Assembly (NCBI GenBank): GCA_944320135.1
Contig: CALUGI010000006.1
Location: forward strand, 1-64,000
DNA from: an uncultured Phocaeicola sp.
Lineage (GTDB): Bacteria > Bacteroidota > Bacteroidia > Bacteroidales > Bacteroidaceae
DNA: 64,000 nt
Direction of reading: 5' to 3'
Shown in pieces: positions 43,207-52,621 of this stretch. Under the pieces are notes generated by a model. The model was not told the origin of the DNA. It made no database searches and was given only the letters and a program-made list of their open reading frames with translations. Numbering within the stretch: the first letter of the stretch is position 1; every line of letters starts with the position of its first letter. The position numbers and the translations under genes are program-made.

Positions 43207-44376
43207 TTAGTTGTTAGACACAGCACGTTTCGCGCGGCGTGAGATGTTGTTCTCCACCACCACATAGTCGATGAGCGGCGCGAAGATGTTCATCAGCAGA
43301 ATGGCAAGCATCATGCCTTCGGGATAGCCCGGATTGAGCACGCGGATGATGATGGCCATCGCCCCGATAAGGAAGCCGTAGACGAACTTGCCGTTCTCGG
43401 TGCGCGAGGAAGTCACCGGATCGGTGGCCATGAACACGGCTCCGAAGCAGAAGCCTCCCAGACAGAGATGCTCATACCAGGGCATACGGGCGATAGCCGT
43501 GTCCGGCCCCCATGCGTTGAACACCATTCCCATCAGCGCGCCGCCGACGAACACGGACAACATGGTCTTCCAGCTCGCCACGCCGCTCCACAAAAGAATC
43601 GCCGCACCGATGGCGATGGCGATTACGCTCGTCTCGCCGATGGAGCCGGGCATCAGGCCCGTCACCATGTCCCATGAAAAGGCGGGGCATTCGGCAACCT
43701 TTGCCACGCCTAACGGAGTGGCGCCTGAAAAGCCGTCTATAAACTTATCGCCTCCCAATCCGAAGATGCTCTCGCCCGATACCCATACGGCATCGCCCGA
43801 CATGCTTGCGGGATAGGCGAAGAACAGAAAGGCGCGGGTCACCAGCGCCGGGTTGAAGATGTTCATGCCCGTACCTCCGAACACTTCTTTCGCGAAAATC
43901 ACCGAGAAAGCCACCGCAACGGCCAGCATCCACAACGGGCAGTCGACCGGCACAATCATCGGTATCAGCATACCCGACACCAAGAAGCCTTCCTGGATTT
44001 CCTCCTTCTTCCATTGGGCGACCACGAACTCGATGCCCAACCCCACCACATACGAAACGATGATTTTGGGCAGCACGGCCAGAAAGCCGTAGAGAAACAT
44101 TTCCCAGAAGCCGCCTTCCGCGCCGGTGGCGTGGAAATGCTGGTAGCCCACGTTGTACATGCCGAACAGCAACGCCGGCATGAGCGCAATCACCACGAAC
44201 GACATGATTCGCTTGCTGTCGATGGCATCGTGGATGTGCGTCCCCGTCTTTGATGTCGTGTTCGGGACGAAAAGGAATGTCTCGAACCCGTCGAACACCG
44301 AACGGAAAGCATGATATTTGCCTCCCTCCTCAAAGTTCGGCTTTATCCTGTCAAGATATTTTCTTAATGCATTCAT
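43207..44376 (-). CDS. nqrB: Na+-translocating NADH:quinone reductase subunit B
   Basis: A 389-residue integral membrane subunit with about ten helices that holds riboflavin and a covalently bound FMN and forms the Na+ path. The FMN-attachment motif is the SGAT in FIDGFSGATPLGVAK. FNPALVTRAFLFFAYP and FMATDPVTSSRTENGKFVYG are also typical. The gap to nqrA is 32 bases. Confidence 0.97.
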   Translation of the reverse strand: MNALRKYLDRIKPNFEEGGKYHAFRSVFDGFETFLFVPNTTSKTGTHIHDAIDSKRIMSFVVIALMPALLFGMYNVGYQHFHATGAEGGFWEMFLYGFLAVLPKIIVSYVVGLGIEFVVAQWKKEEIQEGFLVSGMLIPMIVPVDCPLWMLAVAVAFSVIFAKEVFGGTGMNIFNPALVTRAFLFFAYPASMSGDAVWVSGESIFGLGGDKFIDGFSGATPLGVAKVAECPAFSWDMVTGLMPGSIGETSVIAIAIGAAILLWSGVASWKTMLSVFVGGALMGMVFNAWGPDTAIARMPWYEHLCLGGFCFGAVFMATDPVTSSRTENGKFVYGFLIGAMAIIIRVLNPGYPEGMMLAILLMNIFAPLIDYVVVENNISRRAKRAVSNN

Positions 44377-44408
44377 TATATTTATATGTTTGGTGAATTA
44401 AACTGACT

Positions 44409-45761
44409 TCAGCACATCTCTTTGCGGAGCATGTCAAGCCCCTCGCGGACAATGCGCTGCAGCTCCATCTTCGACGAGCAGACAAACTCGCAAAGGGCGA
44501 AATCCTCAGGAGCCACCTCATAGATGCCGAGCGCCTCCATGCGGTCGATGTCGCCCGCTATGATGGCCTTGACGAGATATTCGGGCAGGATGTCCATCGG
44601 CAGCACGCGGTCGTATTCTTCCGACATGATCAGATGGCGTTCGCCGCCTTTCACGCGCGCGTCGAGCGCATATTCCTTCTTCTTCCCGAAAAGCCAGCTG
44701 AAATAGGAACGGCTCACGCTGAAATCATCGGTGCGCGGCATAATCCATCCCAACATCTCATGCACGTCGTTCCCCTCCGGGATGACGGTGAGCTGGTTGT
44801 GGAACGCGCCGAGGAAGCCGTTGGCCCCGATTTTCTTGCCTGTCAGCACGTTGCCGCTGATGTAGCGCAGCTCCCTGCCCTTCGTCACGTTTCCGGAAAA
44901 GACGCCGGTCAGCATCGCGCCCACTTTCAGCTTGCAATAGGCGGGCGAGAGCACCTCCGAACCCGTCACGGCCACCGTGCGGGTCAAGTCCACCCGCCCC
45001 GTGTTGAACAGGCGGCCGATGAAGATTACGGCCTGCGGGTCGACCGTCCACACGGTTTCGCCCTTGTTCACGGGAGCGATATGATTGATTTGCACGCCTA
45101 CGTTGCCCGCCGGATGCGGCCCGTCGAAGGCGGTCACCGTCACGTTCTTCGCCTGCGTCAGCGCAGGAGCGGTCTGCCTCGCGCTGACACCAAGATATGT
45201 CGGGGCGATTTTGGCCAGAGCGTCCAGCCCTGTCTGGAAATCCGCCTCCTGTCCTTTGAGGACAAACTCGAAGTCCGGAGCCAGAGGGCTGCTGTCGAAC
45301 GCCGAAACGAAAATGGCGCGGGGAGCCTCTGTCGGGTCGGCCACCACGTCATACGGACGCTGGCGGACGAAAGCGAACAGCCCTGCCTCCAGCAAGGCTT
45401 CCTTCACCGCATCCGCCCCCATCGAGGCGACGTCTTTCTTTCCGAACTCTTCAAAGTCCTGTTCGGCTGCGGCTTCTACGGTTATACTCATCACTTTTCG
45501 CCGCGCCCCTCGTTCCACACTTGTCACGACACCGCTGACGGGCGACACAATTTTCAGCTCAGGGTGGTTCTTGTCGACAAACAAGGGCCCTCCGGCCATC
45601 ACATACTCCTGCTCCTTCACCGCCACTTTCGGGGTGACGCCCGTGAAATCGTCGGGACACAACGCATAGAATCCCGGCTCCTTCACCTGCACCGCTTTCG
45701 CGGCGGCCTTTCCTTTCAGGTTTATGTCCAGACCTTTACGCAATTTAATACAATTTGCCAT
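44409..45761 (-). CDS. nqrA: Na+-translocating NADH:quinone reductase subunit A
   Basis: The 450-residue cytoplasmic subunit without membrane helices. It begins with LRKGLDINLKGKAA and shows the typical FVDKNHPELKIVSPVSGVVT with GARRKVMSITVEA, then a C-terminal half with LGWIMPRTDDFSVSRSYFSW. It is first in the operon, directly behind the promoter at 45798-45805. The complex couples NADH oxidation to Na+ export, the main Na+ pump in these anaerobes. Confidence 0.97.
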   Translation of the reverse strand: MANCIKLRKGLDINLKGKAAAKAVQVKEPGFYALCPDDFTGVTPKVAVKEQEYVMAGGPLFVDKNHPELKIVSPVSGVVTSVERGARRKVMSITVEAAAEQDFEEFGKKDVASMGADAVKEALLEAGLFAFVRQRPYDVVADPTEAPRAIFVSAFDSSPLAPDFEFVLKGQEADFQTGLDALAKIAPTYLGVSARQTAPALTQAKNVTVTAFDGPHPAGNVGVQINHIAPVNKGETVWTVDPQAVIFIGRLFNTGRVDLTRTVAVTGSEVLSPAYCKLKVGAMLTGVFSGNVTKGRELRYISGNVLTGKKIGANGFLGAFHNQLTVIPEGNDVHEMLGWIMPRTDDFSVSRSYFSWLFGKKKEYALDARVKGGERHLIMSEEYDRVLPMDILPEYLVKAIIAGDIDRMEALGIYEVAPEDFALCEFVCSSKMELQRIVREGLDMLRKEMC

Positions 45762-45797
45762 GTCAGGTAAAAAAAATGGTTTTTAATATTTTGCACG

Positions 45798-45805
45798 CAA
45801 AAATA
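45798..45805 (-). promoter_or_regulatory. Promoter -7 box of the nqr operon
   Basis: CAAAAATA reads TATTTTTG on the minus strand, 37 bases before nqrA. T-rich sequence lies at the -33 distance. Confidence 0.55.
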
Positions 45806-46055
45806 ATGAAAAAAGAACGAAACGAACAGCTTTTGCCGCCCAATTGCTGAAACATTTCTTCAAATGCGCCCCGAAAGGTTGCAATTCTTTTTATCTTGCA
45901 TTCATTCTGCAACATCGGGTAAGCAAATTTCATCCGTCCGTACCGGAAACGCCCGCACGTTTTTCCGGAAACTTCCCGGCATTTCCGAAAAACGCGCAGA
46001 CGCAAAAATTTGCTAATTTGCCGCCCGTACAAAGGAGTTATCCGGACGATTTTCG

Positions 46056-46063
46056 TAATTTTG
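46056..46063 (+). promoter_or_regulatory. Promoter -7 box of tamB
   Basis: TAATTTTG, an exact TAnnTTTG match 26 bases before the tamB start codon. Confidence 0.55.
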
Positions 46064-46088
46064 CTTTCCCATTTCTAAAAACGAACGG

Positions 46089-49000
46089 ATGAGCAGAGCC
46101 GCACGCATAAAAGAGACCATACGCTTTACCATCATTTTTGTGCTGGTATGCTATTTCGGACTGATTGCATTGGTCAATCTGCCCGCCGTGCAGAGCCGCC
46201 TCTCCGCCTGCGCCTCCGGCGAACTGTCTTCGCTGCTCCGGACGGAAGCGAGCATCGGGCACGTCGACCTCGGCTTCCTCAACCGCATCATCCTGCACGA
46301 CGTGCGGATAAAGGACAGGCAGGGCGGCGAGATGTTCCGCGCCTCGCGCATGTCGGCCAAATTCGAGCTGGCGCCGCTTTTAGGCGGGAAGATAAGCGTG
46401 AGCAGCGTGCAGCTGTTCGGCCTCGACGTCCGCCTGAAACGCCCTTCGCCCGACGCGCCGCTCAACTGCCGGTTCGTCATCGACGCTTTCGCCCCGAAGG
46501 ACACGGCGAAGAAAGGCATGCACGTCGACCTGCGCGTCAACTCCGTGCTCGTGAGGCGCGGGCAGCTGAGCTACGACGTGGCTTCCGTGCCCGAAACGGC
46601 GGGGAGGTTCAACCCCTCGCACATCGCGGTGAGCAACCTCTCGGCCACCCTGTCGCTGAAGGCGCTGCGGGCCGACTCGCTCAACCTCCAGCTGCGGCGC
46701 ATGAGCTTCAACGAACGGAGCGGCCTGCAGCTGAAGCGCTTCCAGTTCAAGCTGACGGCCAACCGCAGCGGGCTGTACGTCAACGACATGCGCCTCAGCC
46801 TTCCGCACACGGACTTCACGGCAGACACGCTTTCGCTTGCCGCCCCCTCGCTCGACAGCCTGCCGGACTTCAATGAAGCGGTGCGCTATGCAGGCGTCTT
46901 CCGCGCAGCCGTCACCCCGGCCGACCTGCGGGCGTTCTCCCCCGCCCTGGCGCATTTCCGCGATTCGGTGAGCCTGCGGGCCAGCTTTTCCGGCAGGGGC
47001 AGGCGGCTCCGCTGCGACAGGCTCGTCCTCTCCGGCGCCCAAGACGAGGTGTCGGTGCGCGCCGAAGGGATGATTGACGCCGCAGCGCGCCCGCAAGCCC
47101 CCCGCTTCCGGGGCACCGTGGCCCAAGCCTCGCTGAGCGGAAAGGGGCTGGCATGGCTCGCGGGCAACCTGAAGGGGAACGACTCCGTGCCGCAGTTCCT
47201 GGAGCGCATCGGATTCCTGCGCTTCAGGGGCGACGTGTCGGGCAGCCGGGCGCGCCTTGCGGCACACGGGCTCATACAGACGGAGCCGGGCGACCTCCGG
47301 GCGGACATCACGGTGAGCGCCGACAGCCTCAGCAAATCGAGAAGCTGTTCGGGAAGGGTCACGGCGGAGGATTTCAGCCTCGGCAAGCTGCTCGGAAAGG
47401 AAAACAAGATAGGGAAAGCGTCGTTCGACCTCGAACTGCACGACTTCAGATACCGCAACCGCAAACCGGAATCGCACATAAAGGGCACGGTCGCCTCGCT
47501 GGAATACAACAACTACACCTACGGGCAAATCAGCCTCGACGGGAACTTCAAGCCCGGAGGATTCAGCGGGCATCTGGCCGTCGACGACCCCAACGGAAGC
47601 ATAGAAATCGACGGCAGCTTCGCCACAGGCCGCCCCCGGCCCGACTTCAACCTGAAGGCGAAGGTGCGCAACTTCCGCCCCAACAAGCTCCGCCTGACCG
47701 AAAAGTATACGGACACCGGCCTGTCGCTCAACCTGGCGGCGGACTTCAGCGGACATTCCATCGACGACATGCAAGGGGAAATCCGCCTCGACAGCCTCGC
47801 CATCGACGCGCCCGGCGACGAGCCCGACTATTTCATGCCGTATTTCGGCATCACGGCGGACGCTCTTTCCGCTTCCGGCCGAAAGAGCGTCCGGATAGAA
47901 TCGCCTTTCCTCCACGGCTCCGTAGAAGGGCGCTACTCCTACCGCACGGTGCTTGCAAGCGTCCGGAAAATCATCCTCCGCTATATCCCGTCGCTGCTCA
48001 CGGCCGAAAAGAAAATGCCGGAGACTGACAACAACTTCCGCTTCAGCCTGCGGATGGAAAACAGCGACATCCTCCCGAAGGCGTTCGGCATCCCCCTCTG
48101 CCTCCAGATGCCCGCCGCCTTCAGCGGACATTTCAACGACAGCCTGGGCAGCATCAGCCTGAACGGATACTTTCCGCAATTCACCTACAACGGGAAACGC
48201 TACGAGTCGGGGACGCTGCTCTGCAAGAACATAGGCGACACGCTGCAATGCCAGCTCCGCGCAAGCGCCCTGATGCGGAAGGGCGCGATGTTCAACTTCT
48301 CGCTCCTTGCCCGCGCCAAGAACGACAAGATGCGCACCACCCTGTTTTGGGGCAACAACACCAAACAGACGTTCAGCGGAAAGCTCGACGCCCTCACCTC
48401 TTTCTCGCAAAGCCCCGACAGGAAACGCTTCGGAGCGCGCATCGACATCCGTCCGAGCGACATCATCCTCAACGACACGGTGTGGCGCGTCCATCCGGCA
48501 ACGGTCGCCCTGGCAAAGGACAGCATCGAGATACGCAACTTCCTTTTCGAACACGCCGACCAGCACCTGAGCGTCAGCGGGCGCATCGGAAGGAACGCGG
48601 CGGACTCCTGCATCGCAGACATGAAAAACATCAGCCTGCGGTATGTCATGGACATGATCCAGTTCCATGCCGTAGGCTTCGACGGAAGAATCAGCGGAAA
48701 GGCGCGGATGGCCCGCCTGCTCGAAGACCCGGTTGTGGAAGCGGACATCCGCGCAAGCGGGTTCGCGCTGAACGGCTCCCTGCTCGGAGAAGCGGAAATC
48801 AAGGGGGCGTGGGACAAGGAAGCGGAAGGAATACGCCTGCGGGCCGACATCAGGAGAGACGAAAACTGCACGACCCAAGTGGACGGATACATCTCGCCCA
48901 AACGGAAGGGCCTTGACTTGAACATACGCGCCGGAGGCACCCCGCTGGCCTTCCTGCAGCCCTTCGTGCGGAAAGTGTTCAGCGACGTGAGCGGAGAGGC

Positions 49001-50579
49001 GTATGGAAACGTCCGCCTGTTCGGGCCTTTCTCGCAGCTGGACCTCGAAGGGAGCGTCAAAGCGAGAATGGGCATGAAGGTCAACATCCTCAACACCCGC
49101 TTCGAGGCCAAGGCCGACTCCGTCCGCATCTCGCCGGGACTGTTCCGGTTCTCCGGCGTGCGCGTCTCCGATTCCGAAGGGCATACGGGAACGGCCGACG
49201 GCACGCTGGCCCACACGAAGATGAAGGACATGCGCTACAGCTTCTCTTTCGGCACCCGCAACATGCTGGTCTACAACACCTCCGCATCCACGCCGGAGTT
49301 TCCCTTCTACGGGCAGATATACTCTACCGGCAACGTCCGCATCCAAGGGGGAGACAACCAGCTGAACGTGGACGGAACCGTGCGCGCCGATCGGGGAACC
49401 AGCTTCTCATACGTGCTCGGAACGGCGGCCGAAGCCGCCAGCAGCGGATTCATCACGTTCGCCGACCGCACGCCGCGCCGCCAGCAAGTGGACGCGGACA
49501 CTGAAATCTACCACTATCTCAACGCGCAGAAAGAACAGGAAAAAGACGACGGGCAGGCAGACGTGCATATCAACCTGCAAATCGAGCCGACCAACCAGGC
49601 AAGCATGACAATCGTCATGGACCCTTCGGCGGGCGACAACATCTCGGCGCACGGCACGGGCAACCTGCGCATCAACTTCTTCAACAAAGGAGACTTCCAG
49701 ATTTTCGGGACGTACAACATCAGCGACGGACTGTACAAGATGAGCCTGCAGAACGTCATCCGGAAAGATTTCATCCTCCAGCCGGGAGGCACCGTCACCT
49801 TCAACGGGAATCCGCGCAACGCGAACCTGAACGTGCAGGCCGTGTATACCGTCAACTCGGCGTCGCTGAACGACCTGATTGCCGACGCTTCGGCATCGAA
49901 AGGCAACGTGAGGGTGAACTGCCTGCTGAACCTGAGCGGAAACCTGACGTCGCCCGAACTGAAGTTCGGCCTCGAACTGCCCACCGTGAGCGACGAAGAC
50001 CAAGAATTAGTGCGCAGCCTTACGAGCACCGAGGAGCAGATGAACACGCAAATCATCTACCTGCTGAGCGTAGGCAAGTTCTACACGTATGACATAGCGG
50101 CGGAGAACGCCAGCCAGACGGACGCCACCAGCTCGCTGGCCTTCAGCACCTTGTCGGGACAGCTGAACAACATGCTCTCGCAAGTGATAAACAGCCGCAA
50201 CTGGAACGTGGGGACAAACCTCACCACGGGCGAGAAAGGATGGAGCGACGTGGAGGCGGAAGCAATCCTTTCGGGAAGGCTACTCAACAACAGGCTGATT
50301 ATCAACGGAAACTTCGGATACCGCGAGAACACGCTCCAGAACACGAACTTCGTGGGAGACTTTGAAGCCGTATGGCTCCTCACCCCAAACGGGGAGTTCC
50401 TCCTGAGGGGATACAACCAGACCAACGACCGATACTTCACGAAATCGACCCTGACCACACAGGGCATCGGCCTGATGTACAAGAAAGACTTCACGAACTG
50501 GAGCGAACTGTTCGACTGGTTCCTCCGCCGGAGACGCACGCGCCTCGCGAAGCAGAACGGACAACAAGAACAACAATGA
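46089..50579 (+). CDS. tamB: TamB-like translocation and assembly module protein
   Basis: A 1496-residue envelope protein: an N-terminal membrane anchor (FTIIFVLVCYFGLIALVNL), a very long stretch of short beta-strands like the lipid-conducting groove of AsmA/TamB proteins, and the C-terminal TamB (DUF490) domain from about 1050 (GTVRADRGTSFSYVLGTAAE, IFGTYNISDGLYKMSLQNVI, and a final VWLLTPNGEFLLRGYNQ). Such proteins bridge both membranes and are thought to carry phospholipids to, or help build, the outer membrane. No tamA-like gene is next to it. aguA starts directly after the stop. Confidence 0.93.
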   Translation: MSRAARIKETIRFTIIFVLVCYFGLIALVNLPAVQSRLSACASGELSSLLRTEASIGHVDLGFLNRIILHDVRIKDRQGGEMFRASRMSAKFELAPLLGGKISVSSVQLFGLDVRLKRPSPDAPLNCRFVIDAFAPKDTAKKGMHVDLRVNSVLVRRGQLSYDVASVPETAGRFNPSHIAVSNLSATLSLKALRADSLNLQLRRMSFNERSGLQLKRFQFKLTANRSGLYVNDMRLSLPHTDFTADTLSLAAPSLDSLPDFNEAVRYAGVFRAAVTPADLRAFSPALAHFRDSVSLRASFSGRGRRLRCDRLVLSGAQDEVSVRAEGMIDAAARPQAPRFRGTVAQASLSGKGLAWLAGNLKGNDSVPQFLERIGFLRFRGDVSGSRARLAAHGLIQTEPGDLRADITVSADSLSKSRSCSGRVTAEDFSLGKLLGKENKIGKASFDLELHDFRYRNRKPESHIKGTVASLEYNNYTYGQISLDGNFKPGGFSGHLAVDDPNGSIEIDGSFATGRPRPDFNLKAKVRNFRPNKLRLTEKYTDTGLSLNLAADFSGHSIDDMQGEIRLDSLAIDAPGDEPDYFMPYFGITADALSASGRKSVRIESPFLHGSVEGRYSYRTVLASVRKIILRYIPSLLTAEKKMPETDNNFRFSLRMENSDILPKAFGIPLCLQMPAAFSGHFNDSLGSISLNGYFPQFTYNGKRYESGTLLCKNIGDTLQCQLRASALMRKGAMFNFSLLARAKNDKMRTTLFWGNNTKQTFSGKLDALTSFSQSPDRKRFGARIDIRPSDIILNDTVWRVHPATVALAKDSIEIRNFLFEHADQHLSVSGRIGRNAADSCIADMKNISLRYVMDMIQFHAVGFDGRISGKARMARLLEDPVVEADIRASGFALNGSLLGEAEIKGAWDKEAEGIRLRADIRRDENCTTQVDGYISPKRKGLDLNIRAGGTPLAFLQPFVRKVFSDVSGEAYGNVRLFGPFSQLDLEGSVKARMGMKVNILNTRFEAKADSVRISPGLFRFSGVRVSDSEGHTGTADGTLAHTKMKDMRYSFSFGTRNMLVYNTSASTPEFPFYGQIYSTGNVRIQGGDNQLNVDGTVRADRGTSFSYVLGTAAEAASSGFITFADRTPRRQQVDADTEIYHYLNAQKEQEKDDGQADVHINLQIEPTNQASMTIVMDPSAGDNISAHGTGNLRINFFNKGDFQIFGTYNISDGLYKMSLQNVIRKDFILQPGGTVTFNGNPRNANLNVQAVYTVNSASLNDLIADASASKGNVRVNCLLNLSGNLTSPELKFGLELPTVSDEDQELVRSLTSTEEQMNTQIIYLLSVGKFYTYDIAAENASQTDATSSLAFSTLSGQLNNMLSQVINSRNWNVGTNLTTGEKGWSDVEAEAILSGRLLNNRLIINGNFGYRENTLQNTNFVGDFEAVWLLTPNGEFLLRGYNQTNDRYFTKSTLTTQGIGLMYKKDFTNWSELFDWFLRRRRTRLAKQNGQQEQQ

Positions 50580-50593
50580 CAAAGAACGACAAT

Positions 50594-51622
50594 ATGGAAA
50601 AGACTTATTTCTTGCCCGCCGAATGGCACCCGCAGAGCTACATCCAGCTGACGTGGCCGCACGAGGGAACCGACTGGGCGTATATGATGGACGAAGTGGA
50701 AGCGTGCTTCCTGAACCTGGCGCGCGAGATAGCCTCAAGGCAGCCCCTGCTGCTCGTGGCGCCCAAGTTTCCCGCCGCGCTGGAGGGCTTCCCCTGGGCC
50801 GGGCGCATCCGCTTCGTGCAGTGCCCCACCAACGACACGTGGGCGCGCGACCACGGATTCATCACCCTCATCGACCGGCACGCCGACCCGCTCCTGCTCG
50901 ACTTCTGCTTCAACGGATGGGGGATGAAGTTTGCCGCAGACAAGGACAACCTCATCAACTCGCATCTGGCGAAGGCCGGCGCGCTGAACGGAGACTACAC
51001 CAACTGCCGCGACTTCGTGCTCGAAGGAGGGTCGATAGAGAGCGACGGGGAGGGCACGCTGCTCACCACGTCCACCTGCCTGCTGGCTCCCAACCGGAAC
51101 GACACGATGTCGCGCACGGACATCGAGCGGTATCTCGTCGAACGGTTCAACCTCCGGCAGGTGCTCTGGCTCGACTACGGCTATCTGGCGGGAGACGACA
51201 CGGACAGCCATGTGGACACCCTGGCGCGCCTCTGCCCCGGCCATACCATCGCCTACGTGAGATGCACCGACAAGAGCGACGAGCATTACGGCGCCCTCCA
51301 GTCGATGGAAAGCCAGCTCCGCACGTTCCGTACCCTTGACGGAGACCCTTACCGTCTCCTTCCCCTCCCCATGCCGGAAGCCGTCTACGACGATGACGGG
51401 CAACGGCTTCCCGCCACGTATGCCAACTTCCTCGTCATGAACGAGGCCGTGCTCTGCCCCACCTATGCCCAGCCGGAGAACGACGCTCTCGCCGCCCGCG
51501 CCCTGGCCGAAGCCTTTCCCGGACGAGAAATCGTGGGGGTGGACTGCCGCGCCCTGATACGCCAGCACGGTTCGCTCCATTGCGTGACCATGCAATATCC
51601 CGAATCCGCAAAATCACTTTAA
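50594..51622 (+). CDS. aguA: Agmatine deiminase
   Basis: Hydrolyses agmatine to N-carbamoylputrescine and ammonia. It has 342 residues of the peptidyl-arginine-deiminase fold. Active-site motifs are NDTWARDHGFITL, FVLEGGSIESDGEG, DDTDSHVDTLARL (His) and the nucleophilic Cys in HGSLHCVTMQYP at the C-terminus. The start MEKTYFLPAEWHPQS at 50594 matches the family; an in-frame ATG at 50576 overlaps the tamB stop. It forms a pathway pair with aguB eight bases later. Confidence 0.95.
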   Translation: MEKTYFLPAEWHPQSYIQLTWPHEGTDWAYMMDEVEACFLNLAREIASRQPLLLVAPKFPAALEGFPWAGRIRFVQCPTNDTWARDHGFITLIDRHADPLLLDFCFNGWGMKFAADKDNLINSHLAKAGALNGDYTNCRDFVLEGGSIESDGEGTLLTTSTCLLAPNRNDTMSRTDIERYLVERFNLRQVLWLDYGYLAGDDTDSHVDTLARLCPGHTIAYVRCTDKSDEHYGALQSMESQLRTFRTLDGDPYRLLPLPMPEAVYDDDGQRLPATYANFLVMNEAVLCPTYAQPENDALAARALAEAFPGREIVGVDCRALIRQHGSLHCVTMQYPESAKSL

Positions 51623-51629
51623 AGCACAC

Positions 51630-52523
51630 ATGAATATGAAAAGGAACATCCGAGTCGGAATCGTCCAGCAATCATGCTCCGACAACCTCAAGCTCAATTT
51701 AGAGAAACTTCACCGGAACATTGCAGCCGTAGCCCAAGCGGGAGCGCAACTGGTGGTGCTTCAGGAACTCCACAACATGCCCTACTTCTGCCAGACGGAA
51801 AACCCCGCCTTCTGCGACCTCGCCGAACCGATACCCGGCCCGTCGACCGGATTCTACAGCGAGACAGCCGCCGCCTGCCGCATCGTGCTGGTCACTTCGC
51901 TCTTCGAACGCCGCGCGGCAGGGCTATACCACAACACGGCCGTGGTGTTCGACGCGGACGGGAGCATAGCCGGGAAATACCGGAAGATGCACATCCCCGA
52001 CGACCCCGCCTACTACGAAAAGTTCTACTTCACCCCCGGCGACATAGGCTTCGAGCCTATCGAAACCTCCATAGGGAAGCTCGGCGTGCAGGTGTGCTGG
52101 GACCAATGGTATCCGGAAGGAGCGCGGCTGATGGCCCTGAAGGGCGCGGAGCTGCTCATCTATCCCACCGCCATCGGATGGGAAAGCACCGATGCGCCGG
52201 AAGAAAAGATGCGCCAGCTGGAGGCATGGATCACCGTGCAGCGCGGACATGCCGTAGCCAACGGACTGCCCGTGATTGCGGTGAACCGCGTAGGGTTCGA
52301 GCCTGACCCGTCGGGCATGACCCACGGCATCCAGTTCTGGGGAAACAGCTTCGTGGCAGGCCCCCAAGGAGAAATCATCGCGCAGGCAAGCAGCCAGAAG
52401 GAAGAAAACCTCGTGGTGGAAATCGATATGGAACGAAGCGAGAACGTGCGCCGCTGGTGGCCGTTCCTCCGCGACCGGAGAATCGACAAGTTCGGCCAGC
52501 TCACCGAACGCTTCATCGACTGA
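51630..52523 (+). CDS. aguB: N-carbamoylputrescine amidase
   Basis: A nitrilase-superfamily enzyme of 297 residues that converts N-carbamoylputrescine to putrescine, CO2 and ammonia. The Glu-Lys-Cys triad is seen in VLQELHNMPYFC (Glu), YRKMHIPDDPAYYEKF (Lys) and VQVCWDQWYPEGARL (Cys). With aguA it gives the arginine-derived route to putrescine and polyamines. The upstream arginine decarboxylase is not in the window. Confidence 0.95.
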   Translation: MNMKRNIRVGIVQQSCSDNLKLNLEKLHRNIAAVAQAGAQLVVLQELHNMPYFCQTENPAFCDLAEPIPGPSTGFYSETAAACRIVLVTSLFERRAAGLYHNTAVVFDADGSIAGKYRKMHIPDDPAYYEKFYFTPGDIGFEPIETSIGKLGVQVCWDQWYPEGARLMALKGAELLIYPTAIGWESTDAPEEKMRQLEAWITVQRGHAVANGLPVIAVNRVGFEPDPSGMTHGIQFWGNSFVAGPQGEIIAQASSQKEENLVVEIDMERSENVRRWWPFLRDRRIDKFGQLTERFID

Positions 52524-52531
52524 ACACGGCC

Positions 52532-52574
52532 AAAAAGGGGCGGCGGGAAACACGTCCAGACACCCGCCCCTTTC
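52532..52574. terminator. Hairpin between aguB and trkH
   Basis: AAAGGGGCGG (52534-52543) pairs with CCGCCCCTTT (52564-52573), with A- and T-runs at the feet but only three T. It is probably a weak terminator for two convergent genes. Confidence 0.5.
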
Positions 52575-52621
52575 CGCAAAACGTCGCGGAGATTGCAGGT
52601 CGAAGAGGACGGGACGTGCGG

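Larger units (their letters stand above)
45762..46088. other. Divergent intergenic region between nqrA and tamB
   Basis: No gene is seen. It contains the nqr promoter on the minus strand and the tamB promoter on the plus strand. Between them is a CCGGAAAC/TTTCCGG-rich stretch (near 45951-45990) with short dyads that could bind a regulator. The short frames on both strands lack any family resemblance. Confidence 0.5.

Noticed and set aside
46380-49346. A 988-codon minus-strand frame opposite tamB
   Set aside because: Its length comes from the GC-rich codon pattern of tamB. The protein is Arg/Val/Glu-rich noise without a domain, and tamB has a promoter, anchor and the C-terminal family domain.
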